Numbered from the stretch's first letter, positions 32,993 through 43,281 are shown. The stretch is DNA of 64,000 bases from Pseudoclavibacter sp. AY1F1 (GCF_002931075.1 NZ_PSTQ01000009.1:90113-154112), one strand, 5' to 3'. Numbers and translations are program-made. The notes: generated from the sequence alone by a model not told the origin.

Positions 32993-35401
32993 ATGGCACG
33001 AGAACCCTTCAACCGCGGCTGGACCGTGAAGCCCAAGACCAGCATCTTCGCGCAGATCGGCGGTGCCGGCTCCGAGGGGGTGGAGGTCGACCTGCCGCAC
33101 GACGCGCTCTTCGGCGAGCAGCGATCCGCGGCCAACTCGGGCAAGAACGCCTACTTCCCGAGCGGAACCTACGAGTACTCGAAGAGCTTCGAGGTGCCCA
33201 CCGAATACCGGGGGAAGCGTGTCTCGGTCGAGTTCCAGGGCGCCTACCGTGACGCGGTCGTGTTCGTCAACAATGCCTATGCCGGCCAGCGACCGTTCGG
33301 GTACTCGGCGTTCACCGTCGACCTCGACGACCACCTCGAGTACGGCACCGACAACACCATCCGGGTCGAGGTGCGCTCCCACGACGACTCTCGTTGGTAC
33401 GCGGGGGCGGGCCTTTACCGCGACGTGACGCTGATCGTCACGGACCTCGTGAAGATCGCGAACTCGGGACCCCAAGTCACGACGCCGGACATCGACGCGG
33501 ACCGGTCGATCGTCGAGCTGGCGGTGCCACTCGAGAACCACTCACCGAATCGGGCGACCCCGGTCGTGAGCACAGAGATCCGGGACGGGCAGGGTGCGCT
33601 CGTCGCTTCCGGAACGACGCCCACGACCCTTCGTGCCGGAGCTGCTACGACGGCCCGGCTGCGCCTCCACATCACGGACCCCACCCTCTGGAGCGTGGAC
33701 ACTCCCCACCTCTACACCGCCGTGACGACGCTTGTCGACGGCGGCACCGAGGTCGACTCGCGAAGCACGACATTCGGGGTGCGGCGGCTTCAGCTCGACC
33801 CCGTCTTCGGGCTCCGCATCAACGGAGTCGCCACAAAGCTGCGCGGCGCGTGCATCCATCACGACAACGGGCTGCTGGGAGCCGCGGCGATTCGACGAGC
33901 GGAGGAGCGCAAGATCGAGCTTCTCAAGGGCGCAGGGTTCAACGCCATCCGCATGTCCCACAACCCCGCCAGCTCTGCCCTCCTGGATGCCTGCGACCGG
34001 CTCGGCATGCTCGTCATGGACGAGACCTTCGACGTCTGGACCGAGAGCAAGTCGTCGTTCGACTACTCCCTCTCCTTCCCAGAGTGGTGGGAACGGGACA
34101 TCGAGGCGTTCGTCGCGAAGGACTTCAACCACCCGAGTGTCATCTTCTACTCGATCGGCAACGAGATTCCCGACACGGGCAACCCGCTCGGCTCCGAGTG
34201 GGGGCGCCGGCTTTCGGAGAAAGTGCGCGAGCTCGACGGCACGCGTTTCATCACCAACGGGGTCAACGGATTCGTCTCGACGCTTCCCACGCTGCTGCCG
34301 CTGATGAAGAGCCGGAGCCAGAACGCGGAACCAGAAGGCGGGGTCAACGGCGCCGGCGAGATGATGAACCAGGTCAACGCATCCGAGCTCGTTACGAAGG
34401 CCACGGAGGAATCGTTCGGCGTGCTGGACGCCGCCGGCCTGAACTATGGCGACTCCCGCTACGAGCTGGACAAGGAGCTGTTCCCGAATCGCGTCATCAT
34501 CGGCACGGAGACGTTCCCCCCGAACATCGACCGCAACTGGAAGCTCGTGCAGGAGCACAACCACGTCCTGGGAGACTTCACCTGGACCGGATGGGACTAC
34601 CTGGGCGAAGTCGGCATCGGTCGGAATCAGTTCCTCGATGAGCAGCCGCAGTTCGAGGCACCGTTCCCGTGGCTGACGGCCTGGTGCGGCGACCTCGATC
34701 TGACCGGCTTCCGCCGTCCCGCCTCCTACTACCGAGAGATCGTGTTCGGTCTCCGAACCGCACCCTACCTAGCGGTCGTCAGACCTGAGGCAGTGAGCCG
34801 CGAAGTCCGCCTCGGACAATGGGCCTGGTCCGAGTCGATCAGCAGCTGGGATTGGGCCGTCGACGAGGAGACACCGATGCAGGTGGAGGTGTACTCCCCC
34901 TCGGAGACGGTTGAGCTCGTGGTGAATGGGAGGTCGGTCGGCACGGCGCAGGCAGGGCCGGAAAACCGCTTCCGAGCGACCTTCGACCTGCCATACGAGC
35001 GGGGAGTCATCGAGGCATTTGCCGTCGTCGGAGGCGAGCGCGCCGAGTCCGTGTCGCTGCGGTCGCATGACGGCACCCCGAGCCTCAGCGTGTCAACAGA
35101 TCGCAGCACGCTCGACGCGGACGGAGGGGACCTCGCCTACGTCGACATCGAGCTTCGGGACACGAACGGCGTGCTCGTCACCTCAGAGCCGCGACGCGTT
35201 ACCGTGCAGGTCGAGGGTGCTCGACTCGAGGCGCTCGGCAGCGGGAAGCCGGACAACACGGAGCGCTTCGACGAACAGACGCACGCAACCTTCGACGGCC
35301 GTCTGCAGGCGATCATCCGCCCGACAGGGCCGGGGCCCATCACGGTCTCAGTCCGTGCAGACGATGCTGAGGCGGTGACGCTGCAGCTGGCCGCACGGTA
35401 G
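32993..35401 (+). CDS. GH2 glycoside hydrolase (beta-galactosidase-like)
   Basis: Cytoplasmic family 2 glycosidase of 802 residues with no signal peptide. It has an N-terminal sugar-binding sandwich (REPFNRGWTVKPK, DLPHDALF), immunoglobulin-like domain, then the barrel with acid/base Glu391 in FYSIGNEIPD and nucleophile Glu506 in IIGTETFP, and C-terminal accessory domains of the DUF4982 kind. The enzyme may be a beta-galactosidase or act on arabinopyranosides; the arabinose-type operator upstream favours a galactan or arabinogalactan substrate. Co-transcribed with the disrupted symporter. Confidence 0.85.
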   Translation: MAREPFNRGWTVKPKTSIFAQIGGAGSEGVEVDLPHDALFGEQRSAANSGKNAYFPSGTYEYSKSFEVPTEYRGKRVSVEFQGAYRDAVVFVNNAYAGQRPFGYSAFTVDLDDHLEYGTDNTIRVEVRSHDDSRWYAGAGLYRDVTLIVTDLVKIANSGPQVTTPDIDADRSIVELAVPLENHSPNRATPVVSTEIRDGQGALVASGTTPTTLRAGAATTARLRLHITDPTLWSVDTPHLYTAVTTLVDGGTEVDSRSTTFGVRRLQLDPVFGLRINGVATKLRGACIHHDNGLLGAAAIRRAEERKIELLKGAGFNAIRMSHNPASSALLDACDRLGMLVMDETFDVWTESKSSFDYSLSFPEWWERDIEAFVAKDFNHPSVIFYSIGNEIPDTGNPLGSEWGRRLSEKVRELDGTRFITNGVNGFVSTLPTLLPLMKSRSQNAEPEGGVNGAGEMMNQVNASELVTKATEESFGVLDAAGLNYGDSRYELDKELFPNRVIIGTETFPPNIDRNWKLVQEHNHVLGDFTWTGWDYLGEVGIGRNQFLDEQPQFEAPFPWLTAWCGDLDLTGFRRPASYYREIVFGLRTAPYLAVVRPEAVSREVRLGQWAWSESISSWDWAVDEETPMQVEVYSPSETVELVVNGRSVGTAQAGPENRFRATFDLPYERGVIEAFAVVGGERAESVSLRSHDGTPSLSVSTDRSTLDADGGDLAYVDIELRDTNGVLVTSEPRRVTVQVEGARLEALGSGKPDNTERFDEQTHATFDGRLQAIIRPTGPGPITVSVRADDAEAVTLQLAAR

Positions 35402-35407
35402 CCATGG

Positions 35408-35441
35408 CCCCGCGCGGAGACGCGAGCACCTGCGCGCGGGG
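35408..35441. terminator. bidirectional terminator between GH2 and LacI genes
   Basis: Arms CCCCGCGCG and CGCGCGGGG pair perfectly around a 16-base loop in the 46-base gap between two convergent genes. Confidence 0.6.
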
Positions 35442-35447
35442 CACACG

Positions 35448-36434
35448 TCACGTGGTCTCTCGCGTGACCACCTCGAACGGGGCGAATGCGCGCGGGGCGG
35501 GGCCGACGTCGGCCCCGAGGCGCTCTTCGAGTTCACGTGCCAGCGCCTCGACGAGCGGCTCCCAGGTCGTTCGGACACTGGAAAGCGCGGGCGACCAGAG
35601 AGCCCCCGTCGCCGTGTCGTCGACGCCGATGACAGACATGTCGGCCGGTACCGAAACACTGCGTTCTCGCGCGCCGGCAAGCAGCGCCAGGGCGACGTCG
35701 TCGTTGTAGCAGGCGACGGCCGCGGGGGCACGGTCGCTCATGATCTCGGCAACGGCCGCCGCTCCGCCCTCGCGGGTCAGCGGCACGCGCACGAGCTTGG
35801 GCGCGGGCAACCCGTTCTCTTGGCTGTACTCCTCAAGCAACGCCAGCCGCGACGGCCCGTAGGGGTCGCTCCGCGCGTCGGAGATGGCCGCGAACCACAG
35901 CTGCCGCGGTCCGCGGCGCAGCAGCTCAACGATCTGCAAGCGAGCGATACCGCCGTCGCTCACCGCTGACGAATCACGGTCCGCGGGGACAACCAGCACA
36001 CCCGCCGCCGTGAGATCCCCCGATTCGGCGCTGCTCAGGACACCGAGATCGACAACCGCGAGCGGTTGGAGCGCCTGGACGGCCGCGACGGAACTGCCCG
36101 GAGATTGCGTCGCGAACCGAACGACGACGTTGCCGCCGATGGTTCGCGTACGCTGCACAACCGACTCCACAGCATCCTGGAGGTTGCTGCCGAAGGTCGC
36201 GTTCGGCACGAGCACGACAACCGTGCCCGACGTCCCCATGACCAGAGACCTCCCGGCTGGAGAGGGGCGGTAGCGAAGCTCCCGTGCGGCTTCCAGAACG
36301 CGCTCCCTCGTCGCCTCGGGGAAGCGTTCGATCTTTCCGTTCAGGATGTTGCTCACCGTCGAGCGTGAGACTCCTGCGAGGCGCGCCACATCGAAGCTGG
36401 TCGCAGGTTTGTCCGTGGTGGAGTCGGTCGCCAT
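35448..36434 (-). CDS. LacI-family transcriptional regulator (GH2 side)
   Basis: Regulator of 328 residues. Helix-turn-helix TSFDVARLAGVSRSTVSNIL with hinge helix RYRPSPAGRSL, then a sugar-binding domain (GTVVVLVPNATFGSNLQDAV, LAVVDLGVLSSAESGDLTAA, AAVACYNDDVALALL, MSVIGVDDTATGAL). Start at 36434 matches the family N terminus. It converges on the GH2 gene and is divergent from the second LacI gene across 90 bases. The transporter/GH2 unit is a likely target. Confidence 0.9.
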   Translation of the reverse strand: MATDSTTDKPATSFDVARLAGVSRSTVSNILNGKIERFPEATRERVLEAARELRYRPSPAGRSLVMGTSGTVVVLVPNATFGSNLQDAVESVVQRTRTIGGNVVVRFATQSPGSSVAAVQALQPLAVVDLGVLSSAESGDLTAAGVLVVPADRDSSAVSDGGIARLQIVELLRRGPRQLWFAAISDARSDPYGPSRLALLEEYSQENGLPAPKLVRVPLTREGGAAAVAEIMSDRAPAAVACYNDDVALALLAGARERSVSVPADMSVIGVDDTATGALWSPALSSVRTTWEPLVEALARELEERLGADVGPAPRAFAPFEVVTRETT

Positions 36435-36524
36435 CAGCCCATTGTGTCCGACGCAGGCTCCCACGCACACGCAACCACGCGCTCGCCGGTCGCAACAGGC
36501 CAGCGGGTCGGAGATAATCACCCC

Positions 36525-37532
36525 ATGCCAGCCCAAGAGCGCCCCGTCGCAGTTCGTGCCGCGAGCGTCTTCGATGTCGCGAAGACGGCCGGCGTCTCGC
36601 ACCAGACCGTCTCCCGCGTGCTCAACAACCACCCGAGCGTGCGTGAGACGACGCGGGCGAAGGTGCTGGATGCGATGCGCGAGCTCGATTACCGCCCGAA
36701 CCTCGCGGCCCGCACCCTGTCGTCGAAGCGAAGCCGAACGCTCGGCGTCATCTCGACGTCGAAGGGCGAGTTCGGGCCGGCGTCGAGCATCTCAGCGATC
36801 ACCGAGGCGGCCCGCTCGCGCGGGTACAGCACGATCATCGAGTACGCCGACGAGCTGTCGCCGACCTCGGTGGATGCGGCCCTCGCGAGCCTCGCGGAGC
36901 TCGCGGTCGAGGGCATCGTCGCGGTGGCCCCACAAACCCGGGTGCTCGAGGCACTGCAGTCGACGCGCACGAGCATCCCCTTCGTGACGGTGCAGAACCG
37001 CGAGACGCTCGATGGAGTCGAAGTGGCGTCTGACCAGTTTCGTGGGGCGCAGCTCGCGACCGACCACCTGCTTGACCTCGGCCACACGCAAGTGGTGCAC
37101 CTCGCGGGCCCGAGCGACTGGCTGGACGCCACATCGCGCCTCCACGGGTATGAGCACGCGATGGCCGCGCGAGAGCTGACCTCCCGGCACGTCAACGCGG
37201 GCGCCTGGACCCCGGCCGCCGGGTACGACGCGGGCCGCGAACTGCTCGCCTCCGATGCGACCGCGATCTTCTGCTCAAACGACCAGCTCGCGCTCGGCGT
37301 CCTGCACGCGGCACACGAGCTTGGCGTCGAGATACCGGGCCGAGTCAGCCTCATCGGCTTCGACGACATCCCGGAAGCGGCGCACTTCTGGCCGCCGCTC
37401 ACCACTATCCGGCAGGACTTCTCGGTCGCCGGACGCCGCTGCGTCGAGCAGCTGCTGGACGACGGGGATGCGACGCCCGCCACGGAGCTGTCGCTGGTGG
37501 CACGCGCATCCACGGGTCACAACCCGATCTAG
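36525..37532 (+). CDS. LacI-family regulator, probable arabinose repressor
   Basis: Regulator of 335 residues. Helix-turn-helix ASVFDVAKTAGVSHQTVSRV and hinge DYRPNLAARTL, then sensor domain (TLGVISTSKGEFGPASSISA, DHLLDLGHTQVVHLAGP, AIFCSNDQLALGVLHA, VSLIGFDDIPEAAHFWPPLT). It lies 172 bases upstream of araB on the same strand and is the best candidate to bind the TGTGATCGATCACA operators before araB and the symporter, with L-arabinose or a related sugar as inducer. That assignment is from position. Confidence 0.9.
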   Translation: MPAQERPVAVRAASVFDVAKTAGVSHQTVSRVLNNHPSVRETTRAKVLDAMRELDYRPNLAARTLSSKRSRTLGVISTSKGEFGPASSISAITEAARSRGYSTIIEYADELSPTSVDAALASLAELAVEGIVAVAPQTRVLEALQSTRTSIPFVTVQNRETLDGVEVASDQFRGAQLATDHLLDLGHTQVVHLAGPSDWLDATSRLHGYEHAMAARELTSRHVNAGAWTPAAGYDAGRELLASDATAIFCSNDQLALGVLHAAHELGVEIPGRVSLIGFDDIPEAAHFWPPLTTIRQDFSVAGRRCVEQLLDDGDATPATELSLVARASTGHNPI

Positions 37533-37653
37533 CGACTGACGCGGTCGAGCAGTGCGCCTCGCGCCAGGACGCGTCTCGGCCTGTAGCGCGCCCGGATTTG
37601 GGGACGCGCCCCCAGTTCCCTTTTCGAGGTTCCTGTCGTAGTCTTTCCCCAAG

Positions 37654-37669
37654 ATGTGATCGATCACAT
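37654..37669. promoter_or_regulatory. LacI-type operator ATGTGATCGATCACAT (copy 2, before araB)
   Basis: Perfect 16-bp palindrome whose 14-bp core is identical to the operator at 31398-31411. It ends 35 bases before the araB start codon. Confidence 0.75.
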
Positions 37670-37704
37670 TAACTCGAGGCACAGCCAAAGGAGACCTGCC
37701 GACG

Positions 37705-39492
37705 ATGAGCGAGCCAACCGAAACGCGCGAAGCAGCAGAGCGCGACACCTACGTCATCGGCGTCGACTACGGGACCCTCTCGGGCCGTGCCGTCGTCGTT
37801 CGCGTGCGGGACGGCGCCGAGCTCGGCGTCGGTGAGCTGCCATACCCGCATGCCGTGGTCGATGAGCAGCTGCCGGCAACCGGCGAGAAGCTCCCGCCCG
37901 AGTGGGCGCTGCAGGTGCCGAGCGACTATGTCGACGTGCTCAAGGTCGCCGTGCCCGCCGCCATCGCCGACGCGGGCATCGACCCGGCGGATGTCATCGG
38001 CATCGGCACCGACTTCACGGCCTGCACGATGGTGCCGACGCTCGCCGACGGCACGCCCCTCAACGAGGTCGCCGGCTTCGAAACCCGCCCGCACGCCTAT
38101 GTGAAGCTCTGGAAGCACCACGCCGCGCAGCCGCACGCCGACCGCATCAACGATCTCGCCGAGCTCATGGGCGAGAAGTGGCTCGCCCGGTACGGCGGCC
38201 TCATCTCGAGCGAGTGGGAGTTCGCGAAAGGCCTCCAGCTCCTCGAGGAAGACCCCGAAGTGTACGCTGCCATGGACCACTGGGTCGAGGCAGCCGACTG
38301 GATCGTCTGGCAGCTCACCGGCACCTACATCCGCAACGCCTGCACGGCCGGCTACAAGGGCATCCTGCAGGACGGCGAGTACCCGAGCCGCGAGTTCCTC
38401 GCCGCCCTCAACCCCGGCTTCGCAGGCTTCGCAGACGACAAGCTCGCCCACGAGATCGGCCAGCTCGGCGACGCCGCCGGCACGCTCTCCGCCGAGGCAG
38501 CAGCGTGGACCGGCCTGCCCGCGGGCATCGCGGTCGCGGTCGGCAACGTCGACGCGCACGTCACAGCCCCAGCAGCCGCGGCAACCGAGCCGGGCCAGAT
38601 GGTCGCCATCATGGGCACCTCCACCTGCCACGTCATGAGCTCGGACAAGCTCGCCGAAGTGCCAGGGATGTGCGGGGTCGTGGACGGCGGCATCGTCGCG
38701 GGACTCTACGGCTACGAGGCCGGCCAGTCGGGCGTGGGCGACATCTTCGCCTGGTACGTCGAGAACCAGGTGCCCGCCCGCTACGAGCGCGCGGCGGCGG
38801 AACTCGGCATCTCGGTGCACGAGCACCTCACGAACCTCGCGGCCACGCAGCCGGTTGGCGCGCACGGCCTCGTCGCCCTCGACTGGCACAGCGGCAACCG
38901 CTCGGTGCTCGTCGACCACGAGCTCTCAGGCTTGCTCGTCGGCGCGACGCTCGCAACGAAGGCCGAGGACGTCTACCGCGCCCTCCTCGAGTCGACGGCG
39001 TTCGGCACACGCAAGATCGTCGAGACGTTCAACGCCTCCGGGGTCCCGGTCACCGAGTTCATCGCGGCCGGCGGCCTCCTCAAGAACGCGTTCCTCATGC
39101 AGACCTACAGCGACATCCTCGGCATGCCGATCTCCACGATCGACAGTGCGCAGGGACCGGCGCTCGGCTCGGCGATCCACGCCGCGATCGCCGCAGGCGC
39201 GTATCCCGATGCACGTGCAGCGGCCGCCGCCATGGGCCGGGTGACGCGCGCCAAGTACACGCCGAACCCCGACGCGGTGGCCGCCTACAACGAGCTGTAC
39301 GCCGAGTACGACCTGCTGCACGACCACTTCGGACGGGGTGCGAACCAGGTCATGAAGCGCCTCAAGCGGCGCCGCCGCGAGGCGCTCGCCGGCGCATCGA
39401 CAGCGGAGGCAGCCGAGGCAGCCGCATCCATTGCCGCCGCCGCAGACCCATCCACATCCGCGCCCGCAACCCACGAGGAGGTCAGCGCGTGA
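37705..39492 (+). CDS. araB: ribulokinase
   Basis: FGGY-family kinase of 595 residues that phosphorylates L-ribulose with ATP. N-terminal phosphate loop VIGVDYGTLSGRAVVVRV, IGIGTDFTACTMVP, SSEWEFAKGLQLLEEDPEVY, second ATP motif MGTSTCHVM and IAAGGLLKNAFLMQTYSDIL. The last ~30 residues are an Ala/Ser/Thr-rich tail beyond the usual end. First gene of araBDA; its stop overlaps araD as GTGA. A strong AAAGGAG precedes the start. Confidence 0.96.
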   Translation: MSEPTETREAAERDTYVIGVDYGTLSGRAVVVRVRDGAELGVGELPYPHAVVDEQLPATGEKLPPEWALQVPSDYVDVLKVAVPAAIADAGIDPADVIGIGTDFTACTMVPTLADGTPLNEVAGFETRPHAYVKLWKHHAAQPHADRINDLAELMGEKWLARYGGLISSEWEFAKGLQLLEEDPEVYAAMDHWVEAADWIVWQLTGTYIRNACTAGYKGILQDGEYPSREFLAALNPGFAGFADDKLAHEIGQLGDAAGTLSAEAAAWTGLPAGIAVAVGNVDAHVTAPAAAATEPGQMVAIMGTSTCHVMSSDKLAEVPGMCGVVDGGIVAGLYGYEAGQSGVGDIFAWYVENQVPARYERAAAELGISVHEHLTNLAATQPVGAHGLVALDWHSGNRSVLVDHELSGLLVGATLATKAEDVYRALLESTAFGTRKIVETFNASGVPVTEFIAAGGLLKNAFLMQTYSDILGMPISTIDSAQGPALGSAIHAAIAAGAYPDARAAAAAMGRVTRAKYTPNPDAVAAYNELYAEYDLLHDHFGRGANQVMKRLKRRRREALAGASTAEAAEAAASIAAAADPSTSAPATHEEVSA

Positions 39493-40211
39493 GTATCCAG
39501 ACCCAGACCATCACTGCCGAGACGCAGGCGAGCATCGACACCATCCGCGCCGAGGTCGCCTCGCTGCACGACGAGCTCGTGCGCTACGGGCTTGTCGTCT
39601 GGACGGGCGGCAACATCTCGGGGCGCGTGCCAGGCACGGACCTGTTCGTGATCAAGCCGTCCGGCGTCAGCTACGACGACCTCGCGGCAGAGAACATGAT
39701 CCTCTGCACCCTCGACGGCGCGGTCGTTCCTGGCACCCCCGGCTCGGACCGTTCACCCTCGAGCGACACGGCGGCGCACGCCTACGTGTACCGCAACATG
39801 CCGGAGGTTGGCGGGGTCGTGCACACGCACTCCGACTACGCCGTGGCCTGGGCGGCGCGCGGCGAGCCGATCCCCTGTGTCATCACGGCGATGGCGGATG
39901 AGTTCGGCGGGGAGATCCCCGTCGGCCCGTTCGCGATCATCGGCGACGACTCGATCGGCCGCGGCATCGTCGAGACGCTCCGCGGGCACCGCTCGCGGGC
40001 TGTGCTCATGAAGAACCACGGCCCGTTCACGATTGGGAAGGACGCCCGCGACGCCGTCAAGGCGGCCGTCATGGTCGAGGACGTCGCCCGCACCGTGCAC
40101 ATCTCCCGCCAACTCGGGAGCCCGGAACCCATCCCCCAGCAGGCCGTCGACTCGCTGTTCGACCGCTACCAGAACGTCTACGGACAAGACCCGACAGGAG
40201 CCCTCAGTTGA
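39489..40211 (+). CDS. araD: L-ribulose-5-phosphate 4-epimerase
   Basis: Class II aldolase-fold epimerase giving D-xylulose 5-phosphate, 240 residues, GTG start overlapping araB by four bases. Substrate and metal motifs: [41 protein letters not shown], and the zinc pair [11 protein letters not shown] with the late His in [11 protein letters not shown]. Links arabinose use to the pentose phosphate pathway. Stop overlaps araA as TTGA. Confidence 0.95.
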   Translation: MSIQTQTITAETQASIDTIRAEVASLHDELVRYGLVVWTGGNISGRVPGTDLFVIKPSGVSYDDLAAENMILCTLDGAVVPGTPGSDRSPSSDTAAHAYVYRNMPEVGGVVHTHSDYAVAWAARGEPIPCVITAMADEFGGEIPVGPFAIIGDDSIGRGIVETLRGHRSRAVLMKNHGPFTIGKDARDAVKAAVMVEDVARTVHISRQLGSPEPIPQQAVDSLFDRYQNVYGQDPTGALS

Positions 40212-41725
40212 GCGCACTCACCACTTCCTTCGACGCCTACGAGATCTGGTTCTTCACCGGCAGCCAGGGCCTCTACGGCGAGGAGACGCTGCGTCAGGTC
40301 GCGGAGCAGTCGCAGGCCATCGTCGAGACTCTCAACGAGTCGCCGAACACGCCCGTGAAGATCGTCTGGAAGCCGGTTCTCACTGACTCCGACGCGATCC
40401 GCCGCGCTGCCCTCGAGGTCAACTCGAACGACAACGTCATCGGCATCGTCGCGTGGATGCACACCTTCAGCCCCGCGAAGATGTGGATCCAGGGCCTCGA
40501 CGCGCTCGCGAAGCCGCTCCTGCACCTCCACACGCAGGCCAACGTGGAGCTGCCGTGGGCCGACATCGACTTCGATTTCATGAACCTCAACCAGGCGGCG
40601 CACGGTGACCGTGAGTTCGGGTACATCCAGACGCGCCTCGGCATCCCCCGCAAGACGGTTGTCGGCCACGCGTCGAGCACAAGCGTGACGCGGCAGATCA
40701 ACAGCTGGTCGCGCGCCGCGGCCGCATGGCAGGCCGTTCGCACCATGAAGCTCGCGCGCTTCGGCGACAACATGCGTTTCGTCGCCGTCACGGAGGGCGA
40801 CAAGACCGAGGCCGAGCTGCGCTTCGGCGTGCAGGTCAACACGTGGGGCGTCAATGAGCTCGCCGACGCCGTCGCCGCGGTCGATGACGCGGCCGTGGAT
40901 GCACTCGTCGCCGAATACGAGGAGCTGTACGACGTCGCCCCCGAGCTGCGTCTCGGTGCGGAGCGCCACCAGTCGCTGCGAGACGGCGCGGCCATCGAGC
41001 TGGGCCTGCGGTCGTTCCTCGAGGCCGGCGGATTCAGCGCGTTCACGACGAGCTTCGAGGACCTCGGGGCGCTCAAGCAGCTCCCGGGTCTCGCCGTGCA
41101 GCGCCTCATGGCCGAGGGCTACGGCTTCGGCGCGGAGGGCGACTGGAAGACGGCCATCCTCGTGCGCGCCGCGAACGTCATGGGTGCTGGCCTGCCAGGC
41201 GGCGCGAGCCTCATGGAGGACTACACGTACGACCTCACGGAGGGCAGCGAGCTCATCCTCGGCGCGCACATGCTCGAGGTGAGCCCCTCGCTGACGACGG
41301 CCAAGCCGACCCTCGAGGTGCATCCGCTCGGCATCGGCGGCAAGGACGACCCGGTGCGCCTCGTCTTCACGGCCGACCCGGGCCCCGCGGTTGTCGTCGC
41401 GCTCAGCGACATGCGCGACCGCTTCCGCCTCGTCGCGAACGTCGTCGAGGTCGTCGAGCCGACTGCTCCCCTGCCGAAGCTGCCCGTCGGGCGCGCCGTG
41501 TGGAAGCCGGAGCCCTCGTTCGAGGTGTCGGCCGCCGCCTGGCTGACCGCGGGCGCCGCGCACCACACGGTCATGTCGACGGCCGTTGGTATCGACGTGT
41601 TCGAGGACTTCGCGACGATCGCGAAGACCGAGCTGCTGCGCATCGACGCCGACACCACGCTGCGCGAGTTCAGCAAGGAAGTGCGCTGGAACCAGGCCTA
41701 CTACCGCCTCGCGCAGGGCCTCTAA
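40208..41725 (+). CDS. araA: L-arabinose isomerase
   Basis: Converts L-arabinose to L-ribulose, 505 residues, with a rare TTG start overlapping the araD stop. Family marks: [49 protein letters not shown], and the metal and active-site region [20 protein letters not shown] followed by MLEVSP and late [11 protein letters not shown]. Complete length. Ends the araBDA operon; a small hairpin (GGGC-N7-GCCC) follows the stop. Confidence 0.96.
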   Translation: MSALTTSFDAYEIWFFTGSQGLYGEETLRQVAEQSQAIVETLNESPNTPVKIVWKPVLTDSDAIRRAALEVNSNDNVIGIVAWMHTFSPAKMWIQGLDALAKPLLHLHTQANVELPWADIDFDFMNLNQAAHGDREFGYIQTRLGIPRKTVVGHASSTSVTRQINSWSRAAAAWQAVRTMKLARFGDNMRFVAVTEGDKTEAELRFGVQVNTWGVNELADAVAAVDDAAVDALVAEYEELYDVAPELRLGAERHQSLRDGAAIELGLRSFLEAGGFSAFTTSFEDLGALKQLPGLAVQRLMAEGYGFGAEGDWKTAILVRAANVMGAGLPGGASLMEDYTYDLTEGSELILGAHMLEVSPSLTTAKPTLEVHPLGIGGKDDPVRLVFTADPGPAVVVALSDMRDRFRLVANVVEVVEPTAPLPKLPVGRAVWKPEPSFEVSAAAWLTAGAAHHTVMSTAVGIDVFEDFATIAKTELLRIDADTTLREFSKEVRWNQAYYRLAQGL

Positions 41726-41821
41726 GCAGGGCGGCATCTGCCCGGTATGCGCGCCGGCAGAGCCGCCCCGAGATCGGGGCCGACGACGCGCCTCCTTGCG
41801 TCGGCGGCCCCAAACAACGAC

Positions 41822-41873
41822 CACGTGGTGGCGCCACTCTTCTCAGGAGAGGGCCAACGGCGCCACCCCGTGG
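41822..41873. repeat. inverted repeat downstream of araA
   Basis: Arms of about 14 bases (CACGTGGTGGCGCC and GGCGCCACCCCGTG, one mismatch) with a further CTCT/AGAG pairing inside. It lies in the 477-base gap between araA and the convergent LacI gene, upstream of the dispersed repeat. Could serve as a terminator. Confidence 0.5.
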
Positions 41874-41957
41874 CGCACCTCTTTGCGCCTCCCACATCCC
41901 GCCCCCGCTGCGTCTCCTCCCCCGCTGCGTCTCCTCCCGCCTCCCGCCGGAGATGAC

Positions 41958-42094
41958 AGACCTGGGCCATGCGCATCCAGTTCTCTGAAAACGGATGCGC
42001 AACCCCCAGGTCTGCAGAGGGCCCCGGCGCAGACCTGGGGGTAGTGCAGGCAACTTGCGCGGCGCGGATGCGCAAAGCCCAGGTCTGCAGGAGG
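41958..42094. repeat. dispersed REP-like element, copy A
   Basis: About 137 bases made of two hairpin modules. Each uses CAGACCTGGG-type and CCCAGGTCTG-type ends around TGCGCATCC / GGATGCGCA cores. Copy B at 52023-52164 shares roughly three quarters of its bases and the same order of motifs by eye. It is non-coding and fills most of the gap between araA and the LacI gene. Confidence 0.75.
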
Positions 42095-42115
42095 GAACGG
42101 CGCGGGGGTGGGGCG

Positions 42116-42176
42116 GGCGCGGCGCAGCAGGAGCCCGGCGCGGCGCAGCAGGAGCCGGGCGCGGCGCAGCGGGGAC
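42116..42176. repeat. 21-bp tandem repeat beside copy A
   Basis: Nearly three units of GGCGCGGCGCAGCAGGAGCC plus one base, repeating every 21 bases. It begins just after the dispersed element and ends about 26 bases before the LacI stop codon. Confidence 0.75.
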
Positions 42177-42202
42177 TGCGCGGAGCAGTCCGTGCTCCTG
42201 GC

Positions 42203-43225
42203 CTACTTGCTCCGCTGCTGGGCGGGCCCCGTGCTCTCGCGGAGCACAACCGCGGGCAGGTCGGACGAGAACCGTCGCGACGTGTCGCCGGAGATGGCCT
42301 CTCGCAGCAGTTCGAAGGCGCGCTTGCCGAGCCCGACGAAGTCCTGGTGCACGGTCGTGAGCGCTGGCGACCACATGGCGGCCAGCGGATGGTCGTCGAA
42401 ACCGGCGACGCTCACATCTGCCGGCACCCGAAGGCCTCGGTCTGCAAGGCCCTTCACGACGCCCATCGCGATCTCGTCATTGCCGCAGAAGACCGCCGTC
42501 ACGGCGTCGTCGTCCGCGAGTTGCAGGCCAATCTGCCGGCCCGACTCTGGCAGCCAGCTCGCCTTAAAGGGCGTGGGAATCTCGGCGCCCGCATCCTTCA
42601 ACGCACGGCGCCACCCCGTGGTGCGGCCGTCTTCCCGACGGGATGGGGGCACCATGACATGGTGCACAGTCCTGTGCCCGAGCTCGAGCAGGTGCTCAAC
42701 GAGAGCCTGGGCCGCCTTCTGCTCGTCGAGGATCGCCTGCGGGACCTCGCGCGTGCGCACCCCGGAGATCGCGACCGTCGGCAGGTCGCGGGGAAGCTTC
42801 GCGAGCGCCGCCACCCCAGGCGGGTCGAACTTCAGCACCACCACGCCGGCGGGCCCTTGATCCTGCACAAGCGAGATCGCACGGCTCACCTCGACGGGGT
42901 CTGGTGACTCGATGACGGTGATCGTGACGGTGTATCCGTCGGCGCGGGCCTCCTCTTCGACTCCGCGGATGGTCTGCGCGTAGCCGTATTGGGAGGTGTT
43001 GCCCGCGACGATCGCGATCGTGTGCGACTGGCGGGAGGCGAGGGCGCGCGCCGTGGCGCTCGGGCGGTAGTCGAGCAGCTCGATGGCTTCGAGCACACGC
43101 TGCGCTTTCTCCTGGCTCACCTTCGCCGAGCCCGTGAGCACGCGCGAGACGGTGGGTACGGAGACGCCGGCCACGCGTGCGACGTCGGCGATCACCGGCA
43201 CCCGCGACGCCTTCGTGCTGCCCAT
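42203..43225 (-). CDS. LacI-family regulator of the GH36/GH39 locus
   Basis: Regulator of 340 residues from ATG 43225. Helix-turn-helix PVIADVARVAGVSVPTVSRV, hinge LLDYRPSATARALASRQ, sensor HTIAIVAGNTSQYGYAQTIR, VVVLKFDPPGV, AVFCGNDEIAMGV, VSVAGFDDHPLAAMWSPALT. Last gene of the minus-strand set GH36, binding protein, two permeases, LacI. It is the natural ligand for the three TGAAAGCGCTATCA-like sites between the GH36 and GH39 genes, which would make it control both. Confidence 0.9.
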   Translation of the reverse strand: MGSTKASRVPVIADVARVAGVSVPTVSRVLTGSAKVSQEKAQRVLEAIELLDYRPSATARALASRQSHTIAIVAGNTSQYGYAQTIRGVEEEARADGYTVTITVIESPDPVEVSRAISLVQDQGPAGVVVLKFDPPGVAALAKLPRDLPTVAISGVRTREVPQAILDEQKAAQALVEHLLELGHRTVHHVMVPPSRREDGRTTGWRRALKDAGAEIPTPFKASWLPESGRQIGLQLADDDAVTAVFCGNDEIAMGVVKGLADRGLRVPADVSVAGFDDHPLAAMWSPALTTVHQDFVGLGKRAFELLREAISGDTSRRFSSDLPAVVLRESTGPAQQRSK

Positions 43226-43281
43226 GCTCCCCCTCGTTCTCTTCCCCGCCGAGTATCCCCCGAAATCGCGTGCGAGTGGGC

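Noticed and set aside
37902..39488. Long open frame over araB in another phase, continuous with araD
   Set aside because: It codes only for Arg/His/Gly-rich sequence typical of a GC-rich shadow frame; the real araD starts at GTG 39489.
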